Positions 43,926-52,244 of a stretch of 64,000 nucleotides of DNA are shown one piece after another (the stretch's first letter is position 1; each line of letters begins with the position of its first letter). Made by a program: the position numbers and the translations under genes. The DNA is taken from assembly GCA_905479065.1 (NCBI GenBank), contig CAJQLB010000007.1:1-64000 (forward strand). The letters are read 5' to 3'. A model generated the notes under the pieces. It was not told where the DNA came from, made no database searches, and saw nothing but the letters and a program-made list of their open reading frames with translations. The DNA is from an uncultured Flavobacteriaceae bacterium (GTDB taxonomy: Bacteria; Bacteroidota; Bacteroidia; Flavobacteriales; Flavobacteriaceae).

Positions 43926-45047
43926 TTATTTTTTAAAAGTCCTTCCCTTCCAACGATATTTGAAAAAGAAAGATGCAAAAACAACAATCAATGTAAAAAA
44001 CGGATAGAGTATACTATTAATGGGATAATAATAACAACTTTTTTTTTGCTTAAAAAACCCCATTGATTTCTTTATTAACAAAAAGTCAAAACTGATCTTA
44101 ATTAAAAATATTAGCATAAGAATATGCCATCGCAAATCATTTAAAAAAGCAAAAATTAAATATAAAATAAGAGAGATATTCATAAGAAGCACAATAAGTG
44201 CAATGGCCTTACTAAAAAAGCCTGAAAAAGCTGAAGTTTTTCCTGCCCAGCGCATTCGTTGATGCAATAACGACTTTATGGACGATAGCGGTTTGGTGTA
44301 AACAATAGCTTCAAGTGATTTTAAATAAAAAATATCATTAGGATATTTTTGAATAACTTTCTCCATAAAAAAAACATCATCCCCACTTGCCATGTTAAGA
44401 TTACCTTCAAATCCATTTACTTCTAAAAATACAGACTTCGTATAACATAAATTAGCCCCGTTACACATAAATGGTTTCTTTAAGCCAAAGGCACCAATGG
44501 TGACAGCTTGTAAGCTCAGAAAGTCGTGTAATTGAAAGACTGCAAGAAGTTTGTTTGAGTCCTCATATGTTACCGGAGCAGCAATAAATTTGGGATGTTT
44601 ATCGATGATTATGCTATTGTAAGCATGAAGCCATGATTTAGGAACAATACAATCGGCATCAGTAGTAATTATATAATTAAACTGTGAATTTAGAATAGCA
44701 GTTTGAATAGCATCTTTTTTAGGGGAGTTACTCATTCGTTTGCTATTAATTACCACAGTGTTTGTAAGCATATTATGATCATTAATAATACTAGTTGAAC
44801 TGTCGGTAGAGTTGTCATTCACAAAAACAACTTCAAACAGCTCTTTTGGATAGTCTATAATATTTAATGACTTGATCAGTTCTTTCAGATTTTTAGCTTC
44901 ATTTCGAAATGGAATAATGATAGAGAATGTTGATGTTGGAGTCTCTGAAGGTTTTGTTTTGACAGATTTCACATTGTTGTAACCTACATAAATCATAATA
45001 ATGGTACATATGTAAATAAGGGTAATTAATGAAAACACTACAATCAT
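43926..45047 (-). CDS. Membrane-bound family 2 glycosyltransferase
   Basis: A 373-residue glycosyltransferase with one N-terminal membrane helix, a GT-A catalytic domain (FSIIIPFRNEAKN, VFVNDNSTD, TDADC as the metal-binding DxD-type motif), GDDVFFME as the acceptor-site acids, and HQRMRW as the QxxRW motif of processive enzymes; two or three C-terminal membrane helices follow. It probably builds a lipid-linked or cell-surface glycan. It overlaps the preceding flippase-like gene by 4 bp. Confidence 0.88.
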   Translation of the reverse strand: MIVVFSLITLIYICTIIMIYVGYNNVKSVKTKPSETPTSTFSIIIPFRNEAKNLKELIKSLNIIDYPKELFEVVFVNDNSTDSSTSIINDHNMLTNTVVINSKRMSNSPKKDAIQTAILNSQFNYIITTDADCIVPKSWLHAYNSIIIDKHPKFIAAPVTYEDSNKLLAVFQLHDFLSLQAVTIGAFGLKKPFMCNGANLCYTKSVFLEVNGFEGNLNMASGDDVFFMEKVIQKYPNDIFYLKSLEAIVYTKPLSSIKSLLHQRMRWAGKTSAFSGFFSKAIALIVLLMNISLILYLIFAFLNDLRWHILMLIFLIKISFDFLLIKKSMGFFKQKKSCYYYPINSILYPFFTLIVVFASFFFKYRWKGRTFKK

Positions 45048-46051
45048 TTAACCGTCACTTTTTTTGTAAGGTTCACTGAGTGTGTAAAATTGAAACGTAA
45101 AACAAAAAAACTTCCAATTAATGTTGGAACAACAACATTTAAAAGCCACATGAGCGTGACAGTACTTATGATTGTTATTTCTTTGACTCCCACAATTTCA
45201 AAAATATACAAGGCAATACTCCCTTTTACAGCAAAATCAAATAAAACAATTGTTGGTATAATTGAGGATAATAAATACATTGATGTAATGGGAATCATTG
45301 CGTCAAAATAGGATAAATTAACATTTAGTAAAACTAAAAGCACATAAAATTGAAATGAGAAAACTAAATAACGAAGTAGAGATAAAAAGATATTTTTTTT
45401 CTGTATTGTCGCAGATACGTAGTTTAACAAAGACACAATCTTTTTTAATGGTTTAGAAATAAGATGAGGTCTAAAGTATTTATAACTAAAGAGCATTAAG
45501 AGAATAATAAAAATACCAATAGAGAGTATTTGATACAAATTTTGATGTGAAACATTGATACGATATTTTACTATGTAAAGTGTCAAGCCAACAATTCCGA
45601 AGAGACACGTTGCAAATAATTGCCCCATATTATTTAAAAAATTTAAAAATATTATATGATATTTTTTAGAGGCTGAAAAATAGACAGTTTTGGCGGCATA
45701 ATCGCCTATTTTATTTGGGGTGAATATGGAAAAAGTTAATGCAACTAGCGACTGTTTTAAGGCCTGCATTATGGTAATTTTTTTTATACTTTTTACTAAA
45801 TTTTGCCATTTTAAAATTTCAATAAACCAGTTAAAAATGGACAAAATGAACAAAAAAATGATTGTTTTTAACAAAAAAAGGTCATTTTTTGCTAAAAATT
45901 TTAAAAAACTAGAAAAACTTAAATGCTCATTTGTAGTTAATTTTTTTAAGATGTAATGCAATGCAATAATCACAACACTTATTTTAAAAAGCATAAAAAA
46001 CATTTCCTTAATTTTGTTTGAAAGTGTCATGATGTTACGTAAACAATTCAC
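45044..46051 (-). CDS. Flippase-like (LPG synthase TM/UPF0104) membrane protein
   Basis: A polytopic protein of the lysylphosphatidylglycerol-synthase transmembrane family with about eight segments. Up to 335 residues if a GTG at 46051 is used; the ATG at 46030 (MTLSNKIKEMFF) is an equally good or better start. Such proteins without the catalytic LPG domain usually accompany glycosyltransferases, as here with the GT2 gene overlapping by 4 bp, and may move or modify a lipid-linked glycan. Confidence 0.78.
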   Translation of the reverse strand: MNCLRNIMTLSNKIKEMFFMLFKISVVIIALHYILKKLTTNEHLSFSSFLKFLAKNDLFLLKTIIFLFILSIFNWFIEILKWQNLVKSIKKITIMQALKQSLVALTFSIFTPNKIGDYAAKTVYFSASKKYHIIFLNFLNNMGQLFATCLFGIVGLTLYIVKYRINVSHQNLYQILSIGIFIILLMLFSYKYFRPHLISKPLKKIVSLLNYVSATIQKKNIFLSLLRYLVFSFQFYVLLVLLNVNLSYFDAMIPITSMYLLSSIIPTIVLFDFAVKGSIALYIFEIVGVKEITIISTVTLMWLLNVVVPTLIGSFFVLRFNFTHSVNLTKKVTVK

Positions 46052-46072
46052 AAATTAAAACTTTTATTATTA

Positions 46073-46714
46073 ATGCTTGTGATTATTAAAAAATATAACA
46101 TATTCATTATTAGTTTTATCTTTTTGTGCGGACTATTGACCACCTTTGCTCAAAATGATACAGATACATTTAGAATGAAACTGGCGCTTGGTTTACATAA
46201 TCCAATAGATGATGGTGAAAATGACGGATATTACAGTAAAAGATTTAATTTTCCAACCGTTGATTTTGGTTTTCAATATCTTTTTAGTAGAACGACGGGA
46301 GCCAAATTAGATTTTGGGTTCAATAGAGCTGTAAGTGCCACAACCTCGTCAATCTTTAAGTTAAACTATTCACGAATTAATATGCAAATTGTTTATGATT
46401 TCACAAACTTTTTAGATATTTTCCCTAAGAATCTTTATGGACAGGTTCATTTTGGACCTGGAATTAGTTTCACGAAACCTTTGGCAAATGATTCAGATAA
46501 TACCTATACTTTTTTAAATATTTTGATTGGGACAGAAATTTCATACACAATAACAAAAAGATTTGCTTTGATTTGCGATTTAAGTTTTGCAAAATCAATG
46601 GTAGGAAAAGACAAGTATAGCAATGAAGTTGATGGCTATTCCTTTAAAGGAGATCTAATATATACAACCTTTGGGTTTACAGTTGCACTAAGTGGTTGCC
46701 AATATTGCAAGTAA
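46073..46714 (+). CDS. Outer-membrane beta-barrel protein, OmpA/OmpW-like N-domain
   Basis: A 213-residue protein with a signal peptide (cleavage after TTFAQ, about residue 27) and alternating hydrophobic strands typical of an 8-stranded barrel (for example [17 protein letters not shown] and [13 protein letters not shown]), ending in [12 protein letters not shown]. The Cys pair at the very C-terminus is unusual for a barrel, which normally ends in an aromatic residue. Its stop codon overlaps the ruvC start by one base. Function unknown. Confidence 0.65.
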   Translation: MLVIIKKYNIFIISFIFLCGLLTTFAQNDTDTFRMKLALGLHNPIDDGENDGYYSKRFNFPTVDFGFQYLFSRTTGAKLDFGFNRAVSATTSSIFKLNYSRINMQIVYDFTNFLDIFPKNLYGQVHFGPGISFTKPLANDSDNTYTFLNILIGTEISYTITKRFALICDLSFAKSMVGKDKYSNEVDGYSFKGDLIYTTFGFTVALSGCQYCK

Positions 46715-47268
46715 TGAAAAAAAAAGAACGTATTATTTTAGGGATTGATCCAGGAACCACTATTATGGGTTTTGGGCTTATACAAGTTGTTGGTAAACAA
46801 ATGAAGTTTATTCAACTCAACGAATTAAACTTAAAGAAATATGATGATCATTATCTTAAATTGAAGCTTATTTTTGAGCGAACCATTGAGCTTATTGAGA
46901 GCCATCATCCAGATGAAATTGCTATTGAAGCTCCCTTCTTTGGGAAAAATGTGCAAAGTATGCTCAAACTGGGAAGAGCACAAGGAGTGGCTATGGCAGC
47001 TGGACTATCTAGGCAAATACCAATCACAGAGTATTTACCAAAAAAGATAAAGATGGCAATTACAGGTAACGGTAACGCGAGTAAAGAGCAAGTTGCTAAA
47101 ATGCTTCAAAGTCTTCTCAATTTAAAAACATTACCAAAAAATTTAGACGCTACTGATGGTTTGGCTGCTGCTGTTTGTCACTTTTATAACTCTGGTAAGA
47201 TTACAGTGGGTAAAAATTATTCTGGATGGGAAAGTTTTGTTAAACAGAATAAAGATAAAATCGATTGA
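46714..47268 (+). CDS. ruvC: Holliday junction resolvase RuvC
   Basis: A 184-residue endonuclease that cleaves Holliday junctions with RuvAB. The ATG at 46714 gives the normal start [15 protein letters not shown] with the first catalytic Asp; the Glu in [11 protein letters not shown] and the Asp pair in [16 protein letters not shown] complete the active site. [10 protein letters not shown] and [11 protein letters not shown] are family motifs. It overlaps the outer-membrane protein stop by one base; hemW follows after a 52-bp gap. Confidence 0.95.
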   Translation: MKKKERIILGIDPGTTIMGFGLIQVVGKQMKFIQLNELNLKKYDDHYLKLKLIFERTIELIESHHPDEIAIEAPFFGKNVQSMLKLGRAQGVAMAAGLSRQIPITEYLPKKIKMAITGNGNASKEQVAKMLQSLLNLKTLPKNLDATDGLAAAVCHFYNSGKITVGKNYSGWESFVKQNKDKID

Positions 47269-47269
47269 T

Positions 47270-47317
47270 ATGAATAACAAGGTCATGATGTCAGAGTTAC
47301 TATATTTAAATCATTAA
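47270..47317 (+). other. 15-codon open frame in front of, and in frame with, hemW
   Basis: ATG at 47270 starts MNNKVMMSELLYLNH and stops at TAA 47315-47317, one codon before the ATC that opens hemW, in the same frame. It may be a chance frame, a leader peptide allowing reinitiation, or the remnant of an altered hemW 5' end. Confidence 0.3.
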
Positions 47318-47320
47318 GTT

Positions 47321-48445
47321 ATCGCAGGAATTTATATCCATATACCATTTTGTAAACAATCATGTTACTATTGTGATTTTCATTTTTCAACGTCATTAAA
47401 AAAAAAGAATGAGTTGCTTTTTGCGATTCGAAAAGAATTAGTATTGAGAGCAACTGATTTTGAAGGGCAATCGGTAGAAACTATTTATTTTGGGGGGGGA
47501 ACCCCTAGCTTGCTATCTAATGAAGAGTTGCAAGTAATGATAGATACTATTTATAAATGTTATCATGTTATAAAAAACCCAGAGATTACTTTAGAGGCTA
47601 ATCCTGATGATTTAACAAAAGATCGCATTATTGAGTTATCTCAAAGTTCAATAAACAGATTGAGTATTGGTATTCAATCGTTTATCAACGATCATTTAAT
47701 AATGATGAATCGTGCACATAATTCAGAGGAGGCAACAAAATGTTTGAAACACGCTACAAAATATTTTGATAATATTTCCATTGATTTAATTTATGGAATC
47801 CCTGGTATGAACTTAACGACATGGCATGATAATTTGCATACTGCATTTAATTTTGGCGTAAATCATATTTCTAGTTACGCACTGACTGTTGAGCCTAAAA
47901 CAGCATTACATAATTTTATTGATAAAGGGCTTTATCCGCCTCTAGATGAGGAAGTAGCTCGACAACATTTTGAGCATTTAATAATTGAAGCAGAAAAATG
48001 CGGGTTTGTGCACTATGAGACCTCTAATTTTGGTAAGCCAGAGTATTTTTCTATTCATAATTCGCGATATTGGGAAGGAAAATCTTATTTGGGTATTGGG
48101 CCTTCGGCACATTCATTTCATCATGGCAAACGCAGTTGGAATATTCGCAATAATATAAAATATATACTCTCCCTTGAAAAAGACACATTACCTTGCGAGG
48201 TAGAAATTTTATCCGATAAAGATCGCTACAATGAGTATATAATGCTGAGATTAAGAACTATCTGGGGGATTTCATTATCAACGGTTGAAAAGAATTTTTC
48301 ACCTGAATTTGTTCGCTATCTTATAAATGCAACCCAATCACACCTCAAAAATGGGGTTTTAGAAATGTCAGAGGGGAATATTAAGGCTACGCGCAAGGGC
48401 ATGTTTTTAATTGATGGGATAGCCTCCGATTTATTTATGATTTAA
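47321..48445 (+). CDS. hemW: Radical SAM heme chaperone HemW with non-standard ATC start
   Basis: A 374-residue HemW (formerly oxygen-independent coproporphyrinogen oxidase-like) that inserts heme into proteins. The radical SAM cluster motif CKQSCYYC and the conserved AGIYIHIPF start are encoded from 47324 on, in frame with the rest of the protein; FGGGTPSLL, EANPDDLT and IGIQSF follow. There is no ATG, GTG or TTG between the upstream in-frame stop (47315) and this motif: the codon where Met is expected is ATC. The first standard start downstream (TTG at 47414) would remove the whole iron-sulfur motif and yield a dead enzyme. So either ATC is used, or one base (ATG to ATC) was mutated or mis-sequenced. 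Confidence 0.88.
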   Translation: MAGIYIHIPFCKQSCYYCDFHFSTSLKKKNELLFAIRKELVLRATDFEGQSVETIYFGGGTPSLLSNEELQVMIDTIYKCYHVIKNPEITLEANPDDLTKDRIIELSQSSINRLSIGIQSFINDHLIMMNRAHNSEEATKCLKHATKYFDNISIDLIYGIPGMNLTTWHDNLHTAFNFGVNHISSYALTVEPKTALHNFIDKGLYPPLDEEVARQHFEHLIIEAEKCGFVHYETSNFGKPEYFSIHNSRYWEGKSYLGIGPSAHSFHHGKRSWNIRNNIKYILSLEKDTLPCEVEILSDKDRYNEYIMLRLRTIWGISLSTVEKNFSPEFVRYLINATQSHLKNGVLEMSEGNIKATRKGMFLIDGIASDLFMI

Positions 48446-48457
48446 TTATATTTGACA

Positions 48458-49204
48458 ATGCTCACACATGTACATTATAGGTCTCAGAAATTTATAATTG
48501 ATCTATCAAAACCTTTAGATATTTCAATACCAATGAAGGCTTCAATAAACAATGTAAATGCATGGTATTTGAAAGAACCCATCATAGAACCAGTTGTAAT
48601 AGATAATAAGACCTACACAGTAGCTGACGGAGCTTCTATCAATTTCAATAATATTAAATTTAATCCTCATGCGCATGGGACACATACTGAATGTGTTGGA
48701 CATATTACCAAAGAAAAATATAGTATTAATAACCACTTAAAGCAATTTTTCTTTTTGGCAGAGGTGATCACTGTAGCTCCTGAGAATTACATGCAAGATT
48801 TTATTATCTCAAAAAAGCAGCTTCAATTTGCTCTAGGTAATAAAAAGAGAGAGGCATTAATTGTAAGAACAATCCCAAACACTCGGGACAAGTTATCCAA
48901 GCAGTACTCAGACACCAATTGGCCTTATTTTGACAGGGAAGCCATGACCTATCTTGTAAAGAAAGGAATAAAACATCTGCTTATTGACTTGCCTAGTGTT
49001 GATAAAGAGAATGATGGTGGGGAGCTCGTCGGACATCATGTTTTTTGGAATACTAATGGTGTATTGAGGTTAGATGCTACCATCACGGAGTTTATTTATG
49101 TCTACAATCATATACAAGATGGTAAATACATGTTAAATCTACAAATAGCACCTTTTGAAAATGATGCAACCCCAAGTAAGCCAATTTTATATAAAATTGA
49201 ATAA
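48458..49204 (+). CDS. Cyclase-family metal-dependent hydrolase
   Basis: A 248-residue member of the cyclase/kynurenine-formamidase-like family. The metal-binding motif HAHGTHTECVGH is present (family HxGTHxDxPxH with Glu in place of Asp), as is the C-terminal LLIDLPSVDKENDGGELVGHHVFW. The ATG at 48458 is preferred over the TTG at 48452. It follows hemW by 12 bp and precedes the MmcQ/YjbR gene by 3 bp. Substrate unknown. Confidence 0.85.
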   Translation: MLTHVHYRSQKFIIDLSKPLDISIPMKASINNVNAWYLKEPIIEPVVIDNKTYTVADGASINFNNIKFNPHAHGTHTECVGHITKEKYSINNHLKQFFFLAEVITVAPENYMQDFIISKKQLQFALGNKKREALIVRTIPNTRDKLSKQYSDTNWPYFDREAMTYLVKKGIKHLLIDLPSVDKENDGGELVGHHVFWNTNGVLRLDATITEFIYVYNHIQDGKYMLNLQIAPFENDATPSKPILYKIE

Positions 49205-49207
49205 ATT

Positions 49208-49576
49208 ATGTATATAGATGACATAAGACATTATTGCATATCTAAAAAAGCTGTCACAGAAAGTTTTCCTTTTAACAATACCACGCTAGTTTTTAAAGTA
49301 ATGAATAAAATATTTTTGATGGCTCCACTTGATAAATGGGAAGCTGGAAAAGCATCAATAACGGTTAAATGTGACCCAGTTTATACTGATGAACTTAGAG
49401 AAACATTTGAAAGTATTTATGCGGGTCCGTATGTGTCAAATAAACATTGGAATACTCTAGCATTACACACATATGAATTGTCTCCAAAATTAGTAATTAA
49501 ACTTATTAACCATAGTTACGAGATGGTGGTAAAGGGGATGACTAAAAAATTACGTGAAACACTAAACAGCTTGTAA
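49208..49576 (+). CDS. MmcQ/YjbR-family protein
   Basis: A 122-residue CyaY-like-fold protein of the MmcQ/YjbR family (ESFPFNNTTLVFKVMNKIF, WNTLALHTYELSPKLV, the C-terminal YEMVVKGMTKK). Some members bind DNA; the cellular role is unclear. It belongs to the hemW-cyclase run with a 3-bp spacing. Confidence 0.85.
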   Translation: MYIDDIRHYCISKKAVTESFPFNNTTLVFKVMNKIFLMAPLDKWEAGKASITVKCDPVYTDELRETFESIYAGPYVSNKHWNTLALHTYELSPKLVIKLINHSYEMVVKGMTKKLRETLNSL

Positions 49577-49619
49577 TTGCATTGGGATAAGTGTATCATT
49601 GCAAACAATAAATCTACAC

Positions 49620-50198
49620 ATGAGTTTAGAAAATGAGTTACGAGAACGCAGCAAATCAAGCTGCGAATTATGTTCAGGGAGTGATGACCTCCAAGTTTAT
49701 ATTATTCCACCTTCAACAAACGAACATTTAGATAATTCAGTCATAGTTTGTCGTACTTGTTTTGATCAAATAAAGAGTCCTGAAATCACAAATATAAATC
49801 ATTGGCGTTGCTTAAATGATAGTATGTGGAGTGAACACATACCGGTTCAAGTAGTTGTTTGGAGGCTGCTTTTTAAATTAAAAAAGGAGGGTTGGCCTCA
49901 AGATTTATTAAATATGATGTATATAGAGGATGCGACACTAGAAATCGCAAAATCTCTCATGGATATTGAGGATGAAAAACAGGAAGCTATACACCGCGAT
50001 GTGAATGGTGTAGTTTTAAGTTCGGGTGATTCGGTAATCTTGATTAAGGATTTAAAAGTTAAGGGGTCAAGTTTGATAGCAAAGCAGGGGACACCTGTTA
50101 GAAATATTCGTCTCGATCGAGATAACAAAAATTATATTGAGGGTAAAGTTGGTCCAACACAAATTGTAATAATTACAGATTTTGTAAAAAAAATATAG
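49620..50198 (+). CDS. PhnA/YjdM-like zinc-ribbon protein
   Basis: A 192-residue protein started at ATG 49620. An N-terminal zinc ribbon (CELC near residue 16 and CRTC near 48) is followed by a C-terminal SH3-like PhnA domain (RDVNGVVLSSGDSVILIKDLKVKGSS to KVGPTQIVIITDFVKK). Despite the name the family is not required for phosphonate use and its role is unknown. The middle region (55-125) is longer than in E. coli YjdM. It converges on the AraC regulator gene with 1 bp between stops. Confidence 0.85.
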   Translation: MSLENELRERSKSSCELCSGSDDLQVYIIPPSTNEHLDNSVIVCRTCFDQIKSPEITNINHWRCLNDSMWSEHIPVQVVVWRLLFKLKKEGWPQDLLNMMYIEDATLEIAKSLMDIEDEKQEAIHRDVNGVVLSSGDSVILIKDLKVKGSSLIAKQGTPVRNIRLDRDNKNYIEGKVGPTQIVIITDFVKKI

Positions 50199-50199
50199 A

Positions 50200-51048
50200 T
50201 TATAAATTTTTCTTTTTTCGATATGAGGAGGGAGTCATTTTTTTGATGTTTTTAAACTGTCGATTAAAATTTGATATGTTATTAAACCCTGCTTTTTCAG
50301 AAACATCTGCAATGGTGAAAACTTCTTCCATTAAAAGATATTTAGATGCTTTCTCAATTCTTAATTCATTCAAAAATTGAAAATAAGTTTTATTTGTGTG
50401 TTTTTTGAAGTATTTACAAAATGCATTTTTAGTCATGGCAGAAATTGCTGCGATATCGCGTAAGCTTATTTGATTGTGATAATGCCGCATTGTATAGTCC
50501 AGCACATCTCTCATGCGCTTTCCTTCGCTATCAGTATATTTTTTATCCTGTATGTAGGAAGAAAGAGGTTGTGTTTTTAATTTCGATAGGATTTTTAGGA
50601 TTTCCAATAAAATTAAAAATCGTTGTAATTTACTTTTTGAATGTAATTGTATGAATAGATGTTTTAGTTCATCTGATTTTGACGAATATTTAAAGCCATA
50701 ACTCACTTTTTTAAAAAAGGGTTTTAATTCTCTAAAGTCCTCTAAATTAAAAAAGCTTTCTCCAAAGGCGTCTCTTGAAAAAAACAGTGTAATCATTTCT
50801 GAATTCTTGTAGGCAAAACGATCACTTTTAAAAACGTGAGGTAAATTACTGCCAATAGAAAGTAGATCACCTTTCTTATAATAATTAATGGTATCCCCAA
50901 CGACAAGTGTTCCTTCTCCTTCAGCAATATAACTCACCTGAATTTCATCATGCTGATGAAATTTATCATAAAAAATCAAGGCTTTATCTTCCTGATAAAA
51001 GAGTGCGTGATTTTCTGGTTTTGGAATTTGAAAAGGAAGCACTTTCAT
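50200..51048 (-). CDS. AraC-family transcriptional regulator of the hydroxyproline cluster
   Basis: A 282-residue regulator with an N-terminal cupin ligand-binding domain (about 1-140) and a C-terminal double helix-turn-helix AraC domain (about 180-280; ISLRDIAAISAMTKNAFCKYFKKHT and FNNISNFNRQFKN). It is divergent from the hydroxyproline genes with 138 bp between, so it most likely controls them. Which pathway compound it senses is not known. Confidence 0.87.
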   Translation of the reverse strand: MKVLPFQIPKPENHALFYQEDKALIFYDKFHQHDEIQVSYIAEGEGTLVVGDTINYYKKGDLLSIGSNLPHVFKSDRFAYKNSEMITLFFSRDAFGESFFNLEDFRELKPFFKKVSYGFKYSSKSDELKHLFIQLHSKSKLQRFLILLEILKILSKLKTQPLSSYIQDKKYTDSEGKRMRDVLDYTMRHYHNQISLRDIAAISAMTKNAFCKYFKKHTNKTYFQFLNELRIEKASKYLLMEEVFTIADVSEKAGFNNISNFNRQFKNIKKMTPSSYRKKKNL

Positions 51049-51186
51049 ACATTAAAAATACGCAAATAATATTCAAATAATAATATAATTAAATTATTTA
51101 GGATAATATTGTATTATTATTGGATAAGTAACTACTGATTTATTTTTCAAATCTACGCTAATTTTAATCAAATAAAATTAATTAAT
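51049..51186. promoter_or_regulatory. Divergent control region of the hydroxyproline cluster
   Basis: 138 bp, extremely A/T-rich. It contains arms AATAATAATA (51076-51085) and TATTATTATT (51112-51121), and two copies of ATAATATT. A promoter candidate for the plus-strand genes is TTG at 51120-51122, 18-base spacer, TATTTTTC at 51141-51148. The low complexity makes chance matches likely. Confidence 0.35.
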
Positions 51187-52092
51187 ATGGGTTTAAAATG
51201 GGAGGGTGTAATGCCCGCAGTCACAACAAAATTTACAGATAAGGATACGTTAGATATTGACATGTTTGAAGTCAATATTCAAGCACAATTAGATGCCGGA
51301 GTCCACGGGATTGTTCTTGGAGGAACACTTGGCGAGGCAAGTACTCTTTTGGAAAAAGAAAAAAGTGTTTTAATTCAAGAAACAGTAAATATTGTAAATG
51401 GAAAAGTTCCTGTGCTGATGAATGTGGCAGAGCAATCTACAAAAGGGGCTATTGCTGCTGCTCAAAAGGCAGAAAAAGACGGAGCTAGTGGTTTAATGAT
51501 GTTGCCTCCAATGCGTTATAAGGCAGGAGATAGAGAAACTGTTGCATATTTCAAAGCTGTAGCTAACAACACCTCTTTGCCAATAATGGTTTATAATAAT
51601 CCTGTAGATTACAAGATTGAAGTGACCCTTGATATGTTTGAAGAACTAGTTGTCTGTCCAAATATTAAAGCAGTAAAAGAATCGACTAGAGATATTTCAA
51701 ATGTTACAAGAATAAAAAATAGGTTTGGAGATAGGCTAAAAATAATGACCGGTGTTGATACGGTTGCCTTAGAGAGCATGCTAATGGGTGCAGATGGCTG
51801 GATAGCTGGTTTGGTTTGTGCTTTTCCAAAAGAAACAGTTGCCATTTATGAATTACAAAAAGTAGGTCGTATTCAAGAGGCGATAGAAATTTATAGATGG
51901 TTTTTACCATTGTTAGAGTTAGATATAAATCCTAAATTAGTGCAAAATATAAAGTTAGCGGAGGTTGCTACTGGGATAGGGACTGAAAATGTGCGGGCAC
52001 CACGTTTGCCACTATTTGGTAAAGAACGAGAAAAAGTTCTTGGTATTATTGAAAGAGGGTTACAAACAAGACCAACATTGCCACTATATTAA
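51187..52092 (+). CDS. DapA-family 1-pyrroline-4-hydroxy-2-carboxylate deaminase
   Basis: A 301-residue Schiff-base lyase of the dihydrodipicolinate synthase/N-acetylneuraminate lyase family, with Tyr136 (MVYNNP) and the Schiff-base Lys164 (KAVKES). GTLGEASTL is the family's substrate-carboxylate motif. The neighbours (epimerase, D-amino-acid oxidase, dioxovalerate dehydrogenase) identify the likely reaction: deamination of 1-pyrroline-4-hydroxy-2-carboxylate to 2,5-dioxovalerate in hydroxyproline breakdown, equivalent to LhpC. It is the first gene of the operon. Confidence 0.87.
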   Translation: MGLKWEGVMPAVTTKFTDKDTLDIDMFEVNIQAQLDAGVHGIVLGGTLGEASTLLEKEKSVLIQETVNIVNGKVPVLMNVAEQSTKGAIAAAQKAEKDGASGLMMLPPMRYKAGDRETVAYFKAVANNTSLPIMVYNNPVDYKIEVTLDMFEELVVCPNIKAVKESTRDISNVTRIKNRFGDRLKIMTGVDTVALESMLMGADGWIAGLVCAFPKETVAIYELQKVGRIQEAIEIYRWFLPLLELDINPKLVQNIKLAEVATGIGTENVRAPRLPLFGKEREKVLGIIERGLQTRPTLPLY

Positions 52093-52123
52093 AACGTGTA
52101 GGTGCCATTATAATAATATCTTT

Positions 52124-52195
52124 ATGTTAGAAAAAGGATTAACATGTGAGCATTGTAATAAATTATTAGAAAAAAATCAGTTTCAACTTAAATAA
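52124..52195 (+). CDS. Possible 23-residue peptide with CxxC
   Basis: An ATG at 52124 opens a 23-residue frame (MLEKGLTCEHCNKLLEKNQ...) containing a CEHC pair, in the 152-bp gap between the deaminase and aldehyde dehydrogenase genes. A small hairpin follows its stop codon. No family recognised; it may be a chance frame. Confidence 0.2.
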   Translation: MLEKGLTCEHCNKLLEKNQFQLK

Positions 52196-52212
52196 TTCAC
52201 AAACCCGTGAAT
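52195..52212 (+). repeat. Small hairpin before the aldehyde dehydrogenase gene
   Basis: ATTCAC and GTGAAT separated by AAACCC, 32 bp before the start codon of the dehydrogenase. Too short for a clear terminator; it may modulate expression within the operon. Confidence 0.25.
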
Positions 52213-52244
52213 GTAAAAGCGCATTTAAAAAGAATAAATCAAGA

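Noticed and set aside
42529-46041. 12-base repeat CATGATGTTACG at about 42.53 kb and 46.03 kb
   Set aside because: Only two copies, no palindrome, and no consistent position relative to genes; chance occurrence is likely.
51989-52195. 68-residue open frame overlapping the end of the deaminase gene
   Set aside because: The first two thirds are an out-of-frame shadow of the deaminase gene; only the last 23 codons lie outside it and are listed separately at low confidence.
52093-52244. Possible pseudogene remnant between deaminase and aldehyde dehydrogenase genes
   Set aside because: Translation in all forward frames gives short stretches broken by stops with no similarity to hydroxyproline pathway proteins.
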